Of a stretch of 64,000 nt of DNA, positions 52,704-60,570 are shown piece after piece. Origin of the DNA: Streptomyces sp. f51. GTDB lineage: Bacteria; Actinomycetota; Actinomycetes; Streptomycetales; Streptomycetaceae. The position numbers and the translations under genes are program-made. The stretch spans positions 248,001-312,000 of the forward strand of contig NZ_CP149798.1 in NCBI RefSeq assembly GCF_037940415.1, written 5' to 3'. The notes beneath the pieces were generated by a model. The model did no database searches, was not told the DNA's origin, and saw only the letters and a list, made by a program, of their open reading frames with translations. The first letter of the stretch is position 1. Each line of letters starts with the position of its first letter.

Positions 52704-53083
52704 CCCCGGCGCGGCCCGAGGTCCGAGACCGGAAGCCCGACTCGCGTCGCCCGACGCGCGACGCCGTACTCGCGCCGCACAGCGCCCAGCCACCGACACC
52801 TGACGCGCACGCAAGGCCGGCCCCGCGCCGCGCAGCCCCCAGCTTCCGACGCCTGGCTCCCGGCGCCCGCGCCTACCCTCCCCGCGCCCGACTCCACGCT
52901 CCCCGCGCCCGATGCCAGGCACCCGATTCCACGCTCCCGGCACCCGTTCCGCGGACCGGCGCAGCTCCTGGCCCGGACGCTGAACACCCCGGCCCCTCCC
53001 GTGCGTACTGATCGGCACAGCGACAGTCGTCTGCTCTCCCGTCAGGTACGCGGACAGGCAGATCCGGATCCAAGGAGCACACC
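52704..53083. other. Intergenic region with degenerate 21-bp repeats
   Basis: 380 bp before gnd with no convincing gene. A C-rich degenerate array occupies about 52878-52954: CTCCCCGCGCCCGACTCCACG, then CTCCCCGCGCCCGATGCCAGG, a shortened 14-bp unit and CTCCCGGCACCCGTTCCGCGG. The stretch has a skewed composition with few G residues on this strand. The remaining sequence resembles non-coding filler; the gnd promoter presumably lies in the last ~60 bp. Confidence 0.5.
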
Positions 53084-54526
53084 ATGAAGGCGACCGCGCA
53101 GATCGGCGTCACAGGGCTCGCGGTGATGGGCCGCAACCTGGCCCGCAACTTCGCCCGGAACGGCTACACCGTCGCCGTCCACAACCGCACCCCCGCGCGC
53201 ACGAAGGCACTGGTCGAGGAGTTCGGCCACGAGGGGGCCTTCGTCGCGGCCGAGACGGCCGAGGACTTCGTGGCGGCGCTGGAACGCCCCCGCCGCCTCA
53301 TGATCATGGTGCAGGCGGGTGCGGCCACCGACGCCGTCATCGAGGAGTTCGCCCCGCTGCTCGAAGACGGCGACATGATCATCGACGGGGGCAACGCCCA
53401 CTTCTCCGACACCCGCCGCCGTGAGCAGTCGCTGCGCGAGCGCGGCATCCACTTCGTCGGCGCGGGGGTGTCCGGCGGCGAGGAGGGCGCCCTCAACGGA
53501 CCGAGCATCATGCCCGGCGGCTCCCCGGAGTCGTACGCCTCGCTGGGCCCGATGTTCGAGTCGATCAGCGCCAAGGTGGACGGCGAGCCCTGTGCCACGC
53601 ACATCGGCACCGATGGCGCCGGTCACTTCGTCAAGATGGTGCACAACGGCATCGAGTACGCCGACATGCAGCTGATCGGCGAGGCCTACGACCTGCTCCG
53701 CCGCGTCGGGGGCTACACCCCGCCGCAGATCGCGGAGATCTTCCGGCGCTGGAACAAGGGCCGCCTCGACTCGTACCTGATCGAGATCACCGCCGAGGTC
53801 CTGGCCCACACGGACGCCTCCACCGGGCAGCCGTTCGTCGACATCGTGGTGGACGCCGCGGGGCAGAAGGGCACCGGCCGCTGGACCGTGCAGACCGCCC
53901 TGGACCTGGGCTCCCCGGTCACCGCCATCGCGCAGGCGACCTTCGCCCGCGCCGCCTCCAGCCAGGACGGGCTGCGCGCCGCCTACCGCGGACTTCCCGG
54001 CGGCACGCACTGGGACCTGACGGGAACCGAGGCCGAGCGCTTCACCAGCCAGGTGGAACACGCCCTGTACGCCTCGAAGCTGATCGCCTACGACCAGGGC
54101 TGGAAGATGATCCTGGACGCGGCCGCCGAGTACGGCTGGGACATCGACCTCGGCGAGGTCGCGAAGATCTGGCGCGGCGGCTGCATCATCCGCGCCGCGT
54201 TCCTCGACCGGATCCGCGCCGCGTACGCCGTCGACCCGGGCCTGGTCAGTCTGCTGTCCGACGCGGGCTTCGCCACCGAGATCAAGGACGCCCAGGTCCC
54301 GTGGCGCGAGGTCGTCTCCACGGCCACTCGCAGGGGCGTGCCGGTGCCCGCGTTCTCCGCGGCGCTGTCCTACTACGACACCCTGCGCGCCGACCGTCTG
54401 CCGGCCGCCCTCACCCAGGGCCAGCGCGACTTCTTCGGCGCCCACACCTACCGGCGCACCGACCGCCAGGGCAGCTTCCACACACTGTGGGGCGAGGCGT
54501 CCCGCGCGGAGACCGAGATGCTGTGA
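53084..54526 (+). CDS. gnd: 6-phosphogluconate dehydrogenase, decarboxylating
   Basis: 480 aa, the long dimeric type. GVTGLAVMGRNLARNFARNG is the coenzyme-binding loop (residues 8-27), and NRTPART after beta-2 favours NADP. Catalytic residues are in GAGVSGGEEGALNGPSIMPGG and GHFVKMVHNGIEYADMQLIGEAYDLL (Lys and Glu). RPYLDRT-like C-terminal segments are replaced by FFGAHTYRRTDRQGSFHTLWG. It makes ribulose 5-phosphate and NADPH in the pentose phosphate pathway. Single gene with a strong terminator; an isolated gnd without zwf nearby suggests a paralogue. Confidence 0.96.
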   Translation: MKATAQIGVTGLAVMGRNLARNFARNGYTVAVHNRTPARTKALVEEFGHEGAFVAAETAEDFVAALERPRRLMIMVQAGAATDAVIEEFAPLLEDGDMIIDGGNAHFSDTRRREQSLRERGIHFVGAGVSGGEEGALNGPSIMPGGSPESYASLGPMFESISAKVDGEPCATHIGTDGAGHFVKMVHNGIEYADMQLIGEAYDLLRRVGGYTPPQIAEIFRRWNKGRLDSYLIEITAEVLAHTDASTGQPFVDIVVDAAGQKGTGRWTVQTALDLGSPVTAIAQATFARAASSQDGLRAAYRGLPGGTHWDLTGTEAERFTSQVEHALYASKLIAYDQGWKMILDAAAEYGWDIDLGEVAKIWRGGCIIRAAFLDRIRAAYAVDPGLVSLLSDAGFATEIKDAQVPWREVVSTATRRGVPVPAFSAALSYYDTLRADRLPAALTQGQRDFFGAHTYRRTDRQGSFHTLWGEASRAETEML

Positions 54527-54550
54527 GGCGTGTGGGGCGGTGAGTGAACG

Positions 54551-54596
54551 CGGAGCTGGCCGCGCATCCGAGGTGCCGGATGCGCGGCCCGCTCCG
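54551..54596 (+). terminator. Terminator after gnd
   Basis: CGGAGC-T-GGCCGCGCATCC pairs with GGATGCGCGGCC-C-GCTCCG, an 18-bp stem with one mismatch and an 8-nt loop, starting 24 bp after the gnd stop. Confidence 0.85.
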
Positions 54597-54727
54597 TCGT
54601 GACCACTGGGCCTCAACCGGACGTCCCGCAGGGTTCTTCGACGCCGGTCACGCGTCCGTGCCGGCCGGGGTGCCGATGGCCCTCGTGCCCTCGGCCCCGT
54701 CCAGGGCGCGTTCGGTCCGCCTCGGTG

Positions 54728-55168
54728 TCAGGAGGGCAGGTCGGCGCCGTACGGCGTGATGCCTCCGACGAGTTCGCGTCCGGTGACCAGTTCGGACGCG
54801 ATGCGGATGAAGACGTCGCGGGGCGAGGCCACCCAGGAACGCGGGCCGGTCCGGGTGAGACGGTCGTGTTCGGCGGGATCGTCGACCACCAGGGCACGGC
54901 CCGTCACGACCACGCTCCAGCCGGAGTGGGCCGCCGCGTCGACCGCGTCGGCCTCGAACGCGACCACCACGCCGTCGATGGAGCGGGCCAGTTCGGAGTC
55001 GGCGGCGGTCCGCAGTACCACGGCGGACCCGGCGTCCAGGCTGAAGGTGACGGGCAGGACCGCCGGCAGGGCGTCCCTCGTGTGGACGACCCGGCCGACG
55101 GCCGCGTCGCCGAGCCGGTCCAGGCACTCCTGCCGGCCGAGTTCACGGAAGCCGTCTTCGGGATTCAT
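54728..55168 (-). CDS. Pyridoxamine 5'-phosphate oxidase-like protein
   Basis: 146 aa from ATG 55166-55168, preceded by AGGTGG; a GTG 12 bp earlier is possible. The split-barrel flavin-binding fold is indicated by LGRQECLDRLGDAAVGRVVHTRDALPAVLPVTFSLDAGSAVVLRTAADSELARSIDGVVVAFEADAVDAAAHSGWSVVVTGRALVV. Mycobacterial relatives are DosR-regulated F420- or FMN-binding proteins. No B6 pathway genes are near, so it is not expected to be PdxH. A 14-bp palindromic motif lies 88-101 bp upstream. Confidence 0.88.
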   Translation of the reverse strand: MNPEDGFRELGRQECLDRLGDAAVGRVVHTRDALPAVLPVTFSLDAGSAVVLRTAADSELARSIDGVVVAFEADAVDAAAHSGWSVVVTGRALVVDDPAEHDRLTRTGPRSWVASPRDVFIRIASELVTGRELVGGITPYGADLPS

Positions 55169-55255
55169 CGGCGGAGCCACCTCTCACGCGTCGGGGCGAC
55201 ACAGCAGCGCAGCGACATACCGTTCAGATTCCGGCGAGCGGCGCGGCGGGAACAG

Positions 55256-55269
55256 GGTCCGATGGTCCC
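55256..55269 (-). promoter_or_regulatory. DevR/OsdR-box-like site upstream of PNPOx gene
   Basis: On the minus strand GGGAC-CATC-GGACC, 87 bp upstream of the pyridoxamine-oxidase-like start. It differs from the palindrome GGGNC-N4-GNCCC only at the last base pair. It closely matches the site at 56420-56433 and the others in this island. Confidence 0.5.
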
Positions 55270-55372
55270 GGGCGGCCGGAGAACGGCCGCTTCCCGGGAT
55301 CCATCGGCGGGCCCCCGGGGTCGCGGCACCGGGCCCGGTCCGCTCGTCAAGGGACCCGACCCGGTCTCCGCC

Positions 55373-56257
55373 TCATCGCACGACGATCCGCCGGCCGGAG
55401 ATGCTCTCCTCGTCGACGCGCACCCACAGGTCGCGCTCCGCACCGCCTGCCCAGGGGCGGGTGTGGGCGAGGGCGTCGAGCCGGCGGGCGGCGTCGGGGC
55501 GGGTCTCGGCGTGGGCACGTCCCTGGACCAGCACGCTCCAGCCCTGGGCCAGGGCCTCGTCGATGTGATCCACCTCGAAGGCGACCCGGGCTCCGAGCGC
55601 CGCCGCGGGTGCCGAACCGGGCGCCGTGCGGAACACGACCGACCCGTCGACGACGCCGTAGTTGACGGGCAGGACCAGGAGGCCGTCCGATGTGTGGAGG
55701 GCGATCCTTCCGACGCCGTGCGTCGACAGCCGTGCCCGGCACTCCTCGGGGTCGAGTTCGATGAGCTCGGAGTGCGCGGCGGCCCGGCCCGCGCCCGGCG
55801 GCGGATCCGCGTCGCCGCCGTGCAGCGCCGAGACGCTGGTGTCCAGGGCGTCCGCGATCCGGATCAGGGCGCCCGCCCCGGGTGTCGCGGTGGGCCGGCT
55901 TTCCAGGTAACGGAGGTAGCCGGGGGTGATGCCCGCCCGCACGGCCACGGTCTCCCGGCTCAGTCCGAGTTCCTCGCGCCGCGCGGAGATGCGCCGTCCG
56001 ACGTCACCGCCATTGACCGGCGGAGCACCGGTCAGGGGCGCGCCGGTCAGGGGCGCGCCGGGACCCGGGACCGGGGCCGGGGGCTCGATGGAGGGGGCCG
56101 AGGGAGTCGTCATGGTGTGGCGTCGCGGCGTCGCCTCGGGTCCGGGGTGCGCGGGCTCGCGCGGCCGGTCCGCCCCACCGGGCGGCGTCCCGCCGTTCGC
56201 TCCATGACCCGCCAGGCCCGCCCGATCGAACATGACGCTTCGTGTCTGCTCCGACAT
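55373..56257 (-). CDS. HTH-PNPOx fusion regulator
   Basis: 294 aa from ATG 56255-56257, preceded by GAGGGG at good spacing. A disordered Pro/Gly-rich leader (~80 residues, with a duplicated PLTGA) precedes an XRE helix-turn-helix (VGRRISARREELGLSRETVAVRAGITPGYLRYLESRPTATPGAGALIRIADALDTSVSALHGG). The C-terminal half is a pyridoxamine-oxidase-like split barrel (ELDPEECRARLSTHGVGRIALHTSDGLLVLPVNYGVVDGSVVFRTAPGS, VAFEVDHIDEALAQGWSVLVQGRAH). A DNA-binding domain fused to a flavin or F420-binding barrel suggests redox sensing (inference). It shares an upstream region with the Rv1733c-like gene. Confidence 0.88.
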   Translation of the reverse strand: MSEQTRSVMFDRAGLAGHGANGGTPPGGADRPREPAHPGPEATPRRHTMTTPSAPSIEPPAPVPGPGAPLTGAPLTGAPPVNGGDVGRRISARREELGLSRETVAVRAGITPGYLRYLESRPTATPGAGALIRIADALDTSVSALHGGDADPPPGAGRAAAHSELIELDPEECRARLSTHGVGRIALHTSDGLLVLPVNYGVVDGSVVFRTAPGSAPAAALGARVAFEVDHIDEALAQGWSVLVQGRAHAETRPDAARRLDALAHTRPWAGGAERDLWVRVDEESISGRRIVVR

Positions 56258-56419
56258 CGTCCATCACCCCTCTTCGGCGGGACGTACCGGTCACCCGGGG
56301 CTTCCCGACGACTCGAGCCGCTCTCTGCCGCGACCGCGGGCAGTGCCTCTGCGACAGCCCGTTCAGTGCGCGCAGCGACCTCGCATATCCATCCTGACCG
56401 GGGCGGATGCCCCGCACAT

Positions 56420-56433
56420 GGGCCGATCGGTCC
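56420..56433 (+). promoter_or_regulatory. DevR/OsdR-box-like site in divergent promoter region
   Basis: GGGCC-GATC-GGTCC lies 88 bp upstream of the Rv1733c-like start and 162 bp upstream of the divergent HTH-PNPOx start. It fits GGGNC-N4-GNCC with T for the last C. Confidence 0.55.
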
Positions 56434-56521
56434 TCTTCGCGGGACCGGAAGACCTCTGCCACCGCTCGCGCGCGCCGCGATCCCCTTGCACTGTTGGGGT
56501 GTAACGAGGAGGTGCGGTGCC

Positions 56522-57115
56522 ATGCGCGGAGCACGGGGAGCAGAGGGTGCGAGGCAGTGGTGCTGGCGCTGGCGGAGGAATCCGCTGCGTCGCCGTGACG
56601 ACGTCTTCGAGGCGTGGATCGTGCTGATCGTCTGGACGGTGATGGTGCTGGGAGGCATTGTCGCCGGCCTGGTGACGGCCCACGCCGCCGACGAGTCCTT
56701 CGCCCGGCTGCGGCACGACCGGCACGCGGTCCCGGCCGTGCTGGTGGGCAGTACGGGATCGGCCGTGCCCGCCGGCGAGAGCGCGGTCTACGACCATGTC
56801 CGGGCCCCGGTCCGCTGGACGGCGGCCGACGGGTCGACCCGAGTCGGCAGCGCCCTGGTGGAATCCGGGCACAGGGCCGGAGCGCACGTGGTGATCTGGC
56901 TGGACGCGCGGGGCCTGCCCACCACGGCACCGCCGACCGGCAGCGCGGCGGCGACCGAGTCGAGCCTGCTGGGCGTCGGTGCCGCCGTGGCCCTGGGCGG
57001 CCTGGTCTTCGGTGCCGGCGGCCTCGCCCGGTGGCGGCTCGACCAGCGGCGCTACAACCGGTGGGCGCGCGAGTGGGAACGGCTCGGACCTCAGTGGGGT
57101 CACAAGACACCGTGA
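56522..57115 (+). CDS. Rv1733c-like membrane protein
   Basis: 197 aa from ATG 56522, with GAGGAGG upstream. Two helices (AWIVLIVWTVMVLGGIVAGLVTA, residues ~30-53, and SLLGVGAAVALGGLVFGAGGLA near 160) flank an extracytoplasmic domain (AVPAVLVGSTGSAVPAGESAVYDHVRAPVRWTAADGSTRVGSALVESGHRAGAHVVIWLDARG). The N-terminal RRNPLRRRDDVFEAW is the Rv1733c signature. The mycobacterial protein belongs to the DosR dormancy regulon; its role is unknown. Position in this island and the upstream motif support the same kind of control. It ends before a strong convergent terminator. Confidence 0.9.
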   Translation: MRGARGAEGARQWCWRWRRNPLRRRDDVFEAWIVLIVWTVMVLGGIVAGLVTAHAADESFARLRHDRHAVPAVLVGSTGSAVPAGESAVYDHVRAPVRWTAADGSTRVGSALVESGHRAGAHVVIWLDARGLPTTAPPTGSAAATESSLLGVGAAVALGGLVFGAGGLARWRLDQRRYNRWAREWERLGPQWGHKTP

Positions 57116-57190
57116 CACCGGCGTCCCGCGTGCCCGGTCCATTTGGTACGGGCTACGGGCACGGGCGGAGCCGTGCCGGGCGCTGGTCGC

Positions 57191-57229
57191 GACGAAGGGC
57201 CCCGGGAGACCTTCCCGGGGCCCTTCGTC
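57191..57229. terminator. Strong bidirectional hairpin
   Basis: A perfect 17-bp stem (GACGAAGGGCCCCGGGA and its complement) with a 5-nt loop separates the Rv1733c-like gene from the convergent Usp gene. Confidence 0.9.
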
Positions 57230-57256
57230 ATGTGCCGGTGACCGGTGACCGGATGG

Positions 57257-58138
57257 TCAGTCGTGCGGGACCACCGCGACCGGTGCCGTGGAGTGGTGCA
57301 GGACCGCCTGGGTCACCGGGCCGACATGAGCGCCGACCGGAGACGTGCGGTTGCGGCGGCCGACGACGACCAGCGCGGCCTTCCGGGCGGCCTCCACGAG
57401 ATGCCGGCCGGCACCGCCGATCACGGCCTGTTCGCGCAGCCCGACGGCGGGGAACTTCTCCTGCCAGGGGGCCAGGACCTCGCCGAGCTGCTGCTGCGCC
57501 TGGGCCAGCAACTGCTGGTCGGTCTCCGCGTCGGACGCTCCGCTGTAGCCGTAGTACGGCGGCAGGCTCCAGCCGTGGACGACGTGCAGGTCCGTCGCCC
57601 TGCGGGCCGCCGCCCGGAACGCGAACGCGATCACGGAGGCGTCGGGGTGCTCCAGGTCGAGCCCGAGCACGACCTCCTCGCGGGCGGAGGGCTCCGGTCC
57701 GGCGTCGGCTCGTACGAGCACGATCGGCGTCCGGCTGCGTGCCACCAGGGCCTGCGCGACGGACCCGGTGAGGAATCCGGCCACTCCGCCGAGCCCCCTG
57801 GACCCGAGCACCAGCAACTCCGCCCCCTCCGCGGCGGCCAGCAGCGCGGGGACCGGCTGCTCGGCGACCCGCTCGCCGGTGACGGACAGACCGGGGTGGT
57901 CCGCGGCGAGCTTGGCCGCGGTGTCGCGCGGCAGCCGTTCGGCCCCTTCACGCCGGGGGTCCTCCGACGGCGGCGGAACCGAGACGCCGGCCGGCGGGCA
58001 GTAGACGTAGGGATGCCACAACCAGGCGTGCACGAGGTGCAGCCGGGCGTCCGTGCGCAGGGCTTCACGGGCTGCCCATTCGGCCGCGGCGAGACTCTCG
58101 GGCGAGCCGTCAAGACCGGCGACGATCGTGCTGGACAT
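57257..58138 (-). CDS. Universal stress protein, two Usp domains
   Basis: 293 aa, with GGAGG before the ATG. Domain 1 runs from IVAGLDGSPESLAAAEWAAREAL to VLGSRGLGGVAGFLTGSVAQALVARSRTPIVLVR, with the ATP-binding G-x2-G-x9-G-(S/T) pattern. Domain 2 begins EVVLGLDLEHPDASVIAFAFRAAARR and ends VVVGRRNRTSPVGAHVGPVTQAVLHHSTAPVAVVPHD. Tandem Usp proteins in mycobacteria and Streptomyces are induced by low oxygen and NO through DosR/OsdR. A perfect GGGCC-N4-GGCCC palindrome is centred 87 bp upstream. Confidence 0.94.
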   Translation of the reverse strand: MSSTIVAGLDGSPESLAAAEWAAREALRTDARLHLVHAWLWHPYVYCPPAGVSVPPPSEDPRREGAERLPRDTAAKLAADHPGLSVTGERVAEQPVPALLAAAEGAELLVLGSRGLGGVAGFLTGSVAQALVARSRTPIVLVRADAGPEPSAREEVVLGLDLEHPDASVIAFAFRAAARRATDLHVVHGWSLPPYYGYSGASDAETDQQLLAQAQQQLGEVLAPWQEKFPAVGLREQAVIGGAGRHLVEAARKAALVVVGRRNRTSPVGAHVGPVTQAVLHHSTAPVAVVPHD

Positions 58139-58218
58139 CTGAGGACCTCCTTGAGGGATACGTGGTCAGTCTTGCGCCGGCGACGCGCTCCGCGGGCGGG
58201 GCCGCTGGTCCCCGGACG

Positions 58219-58255
58219 GGGCCGAACGGCCCGGGCGGCCCGGGACTTGATGCCC
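58219..58255 (-). promoter_or_regulatory. Two DevR/OsdR-box-like sites upstream of usp
   Basis: GGGCC-GAAC-GGCCC (58219-58232) is a perfect palindrome 80 bp upstream of the Usp start. A second, weaker site GGGAC-TTGA-TGCCC (58242-58255) is centred 23 bp further up; its GGGACTT arm is close to the mycobacterial DevR box. Tandem boxes are usual for this regulator family. Confidence 0.6.
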
Positions 58256-58276
58256 GCCCGACCCGTCCGGCCGCGG

Positions 58277-58894
58277 TCACCGCAACCAGGGGCTCCGGCT
58301 CACGAGGGGAAGCCGCTCCCAGAAGCGGCCCAGACCCCAGGTGGCACCGGCGCCGGCGGCGGCCAGGGCCACCAGGACGATCGCGTAGATCACGTGGTAG
58401 TCGGCGAAGGGGTTGGGCGACATGGTCGGCGAGCCGTCGGCCAGGTGCCGGGCGGGCGGCCATTCGGCGAGCCACATGAACGCCATCATCACCGTGCCGG
58501 CGGCCGCGGCGAGCCGGAGTGCGACACCGGCGACGAGGGCGACGCCGACCCCGAGCAGCCCGGCCATGAACAGCCAGTCGACCCAGGCGGCGCCGGCCCA
58601 GGAGTGGAACGTCGACTCCATCGGGCCCGCGGCGACTCCGCTCAGGAAGCCCTTGGTCGGCGAGCCGCCGTCGACCCAGCCCTTGCCTGACGGGGTGGCG
58701 TAGCCGAGGCCGAAGGTCTTGTCGAGGAAGGCCCACAGGAAGACGAACCCGGTCAGCAGACGCAGACCCGCGAAGGCGTACGAACCGGCCGTCGTGGCCG
58801 ACGCGTTCGCGGCCTCACCGGATGCCCGCGCCGAACGGATTGCGCGCGGGAAGTGGAACCCTGTGTGCCGTCGGGGCTGCTCGTGGACTGCCAT
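58277..58894 (-). CDS. DoxX-family membrane protein
   Basis: 205 aa, with GGGAGGG before the ATG. Four or five helices are visible, with the DoxX signature in LRLLTGFVFLWAFLDKTFGLGYATPSGKGWVDGGSPTKGFLSGVAAGP and a conserved WLAEWPPARH loop. Family members act in respiratory or thiol redox complexes (DoxD of thiosulfate:quinone oxidoreductase; the MRC complex in mycobacteria). Its place among Usp genes fits redox stress. The first ~35 residues are cytoplasmic and basic. Confidence 0.9.
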   Translation of the reverse strand: MAVHEQPRRHTGFHFPRAIRSARASGEAANASATTAGSYAFAGLRLLTGFVFLWAFLDKTFGLGYATPSGKGWVDGGSPTKGFLSGVAAGPMESTFHSWAGAAWVDWLFMAGLLGVGVALVAGVALRLAAAAGTVMMAFMWLAEWPPARHLADGSPTMSPNPFADYHVIYAIVLVALAAAGAGATWGLGRFWERLPLVSRSPWLR

Positions 58895-58910
58895 GATGCT
58901 GATCCCTCCC

Positions 58911-58930
58911 AGGGGTGTTCAGGGGTGTTC
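58911..58930. repeat. Tandem 10-bp duplication upstream of the DoxX gene
   Basis: AGGGGTGTTC is repeated directly, 17-36 bp upstream of the DoxX start codon. It is a perfect duplication and may be part of the promoter or leader. Confidence 0.5.
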
Positions 58931-59051
58931 GACACGGACGTGTGGTGGTGCTCCGGCCCGGCCTCGGGGGTGTGCTCGGCCTTGGTCGTCCGGGGGCTCG
59001 AACGGGGCTCGGATCGGGGTCGGGCTCTTCGCTTGCGTGTTCAATGTCCCG

Positions 59052-59246
59052 CTACGGCAAGGGAGTTCGGAGGGGTCGCGAGGCCCTGGTACGGGGCCGA
59101 AGGTCCCTACTCGGCACCCCGCCGGACACGGCGTACGCGACGTCCGGGGCGGCTCCGCGGAGCACCGCCTCCTCCGCGGCCCGGTCCAGCGCCCGCAGGG
59201 CCGCGCGAGAGCCGTCGAGGCCGACCGTGACGTGACGTGGGGTCAT
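59052..59246 (-). pseudogene. Truncated Usp remnant
   Basis: From ATG 59244-59246 the frame encodes 64 aa. The first ~48 residues are a clear Usp N-terminus (TPRHVTVGLDGSRAALRALDRAAEEAVLRGAAPDVAYAVSGG: beta1-alpha1-beta2 with VGLDGS). The rest becomes Arg/Pro-rich, and the frame stops before the ATP loop. A full domain has about 140 residues. This looks like the 5' piece of a broken third usp gene; the matching 3' part was not found up to 58895. It lies 103 bp downstream of the intact usp at 59350. Confidence 0.65.
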
Positions 59247-59349
59247 GTCCGTTGCTCCACCGTGCTGTCGGGCGGTGCGTCGCCAAGTGGCGCTCCCGGA
59301 TGCGCGAGCAAGGTGGTGACGGGCCATGTCCCGTGCCCTCGTGGCCTGT

Positions 59350-60309
59350 TCAGGTGTACGGGACCACGGCGACCGCGCAGTCGGCGTGGTGCAGTACGGC
59401 GTGGGCGACCGGGCCGAGACAGGTGCCGAACCGGGTCTCCCGTTCCCCGCGGCCCACCACGACCAGGGCGGCCCCGGCGGCCGCGCGGACGAGCTCGGCG
59501 GCCGGACGGCCCTGCGACACGGTCTCGGCGACGGGTACTTCGGGGAACTTCCCGCACCAGGGGCCCAGGGCGGAGACCACAGCCCGCTCGTGCTCGGCCA
59601 GCAGCCGCGGGCCGTCCACCTCGGCGAGCCGCGCGGCGGTGACGGGGTCCGGGGCGCGATAGACGTGCACGGCGTGCAGCACGGCACCGCGGAGCCGGGC
59701 GGCTTCGAAGGCGAACGCGACGGTCTCGTCGTGGGCCCGGCCGGTGCCGAGCCCGAGGACGACCTCGCGCGAGTCGCCCCCCGGCACCGGGTCCGGCCGG
59801 AAACCGGCCGGCGCCGCGCCGGCCGGGAGACCGCCCGGTGCGGGATCCACCGGGTATCCGCCCGGTGCCGCCACGTGCCCGCCCCGGTTCGGGCCGCCGG
59901 CACGGACCAGGACGACCGGGACCGGTGACCCGGACACGATCCGCTGGGAGATCGACCCCAGGAGGTAGCCCGTGGCTCCGCTGAGGCCCCGGGACCCGAG
60001 GACCAGCAGGTCCGCCTCGTCGGCCGCGGCGAGAAGGGCGGTCACCGGCGCCTCCTCGGCGGGCCGGCAGTGGACGAGCAGTCCGGGGTGCGCCGCGCGC
60101 AGCCCGTCCGCGACGCCCGTCAGCAGGTCCTCGGCCCCGTCCCGCCGGGGCACAGCGGCCGGCCGTGACGGCGCGGGGCCCTCCCGCCACTGCCAGGCGT
60201 GCACGAGCCGGAGCGCGGTTCCCCGGCGCAGGGCTTCACGGGCCGCCCAGTGGGCGGCGGCCAGACTCTCCGGGGATCCGTCGATTCCCGCTGCGACCGG
60301 TCGGAGCAT
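59350..60309 (-). CDS. Universal stress protein, two Usp domains
   Basis: 319 aa from ATG 60307-60309, with GGAGG 8 nt upstream. Domain 1 (VAAGIDGSPESLAAAHWAAREALRRG to VLGSRGLSGATGYLLGSISQRIVSGSPVPVVLVR) has the ATP-binding G-x2-G-x9-GS pattern. A Pro/Gly-rich linker of ~35 residues follows, then domain 2 (VVLGLGTGRAHDETVAFAFEAARLRGAVLHAVHVY to VVVGRGERETRFGTCLGPVAHAVLHHADCAVAVVPY). It resembles the Usp at 57257, from which it probably arose by duplication. Divergent from the cNMP-domain gene, sharing two box-like motifs. Confidence 0.93.
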   Translation of the reverse strand: MLRPVAAGIDGSPESLAAAHWAAREALRRGTALRLVHAWQWREGPAPSRPAAVPRRDGAEDLLTGVADGLRAAHPGLLVHCRPAEEAPVTALLAAADEADLLVLGSRGLSGATGYLLGSISQRIVSGSPVPVVLVRAGGPNRGGHVAAPGGYPVDPAPGGLPAGAAPAGFRPDPVPGGDSREVVLGLGTGRAHDETVAFAFEAARLRGAVLHAVHVYRAPDPVTAARLAEVDGPRLLAEHERAVVSALGPWCGKFPEVPVAETVSQGRPAAELVRAAAGAALVVVGRGERETRFGTCLGPVAHAVLHHADCAVAVVPYT

Positions 60310-60449
60310 GATCCACACCTCCAGCGTCCCGCGCTCGGCGAAGGTGCAGGGGACGGCGGTGGTCGACGCCGTCCCCGGCACCCTCTCTCCCGTCGAGCGT
60401 GGTACGGGGGCCAAGCCCGTGGGCAGGGGCCGGGCAGCCCCCTTCCGCG

Positions 60450-60503
60450 GGGTCCTTCGGCCCGGCCCCTGCCGTGCGGCCCGCGACCGGGGCCGGATGG
60501 CCC
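60450..60503 (+). promoter_or_regulatory. Two DevR/OsdR-box-like sites between divergent stress genes
   Basis: GGGTC-CTTC-GGCCC (60450-60463) and GGGCC-GGAT-GGCCC (60490-60503; the full palindrome runs 60489-60504) lie 40 bp apart centre to centre. The second is 67 bp upstream of the cNMP-domain gene; the first is 140 bp upstream of the Usp start at 60309. Confidence 0.6.
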
Positions 60504-60570
60504 CTGGTGCCGGAGCGGCCGCGGGCGATGATTGGAAGCGGAAGGATCGCGCGCCAGGAAGAGGCAGGTC

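Noticed and set aside
52704..53083. Possible CRISPR array or small gene in the repeat-rich gap
   Set aside because: Units are imperfect, 14-21 bp, lack unique spacers and have no cas genes; open frames across it are low-complexity and without ribosome-binding sites.
54728..55168. PdxH, the B6-pathway pyridoxamine phosphate oxidase
   Set aside because: The protein is short, lacks the PdxH C-terminal signature and sits in a stress island; the stand-alone split-barrel family fits better.
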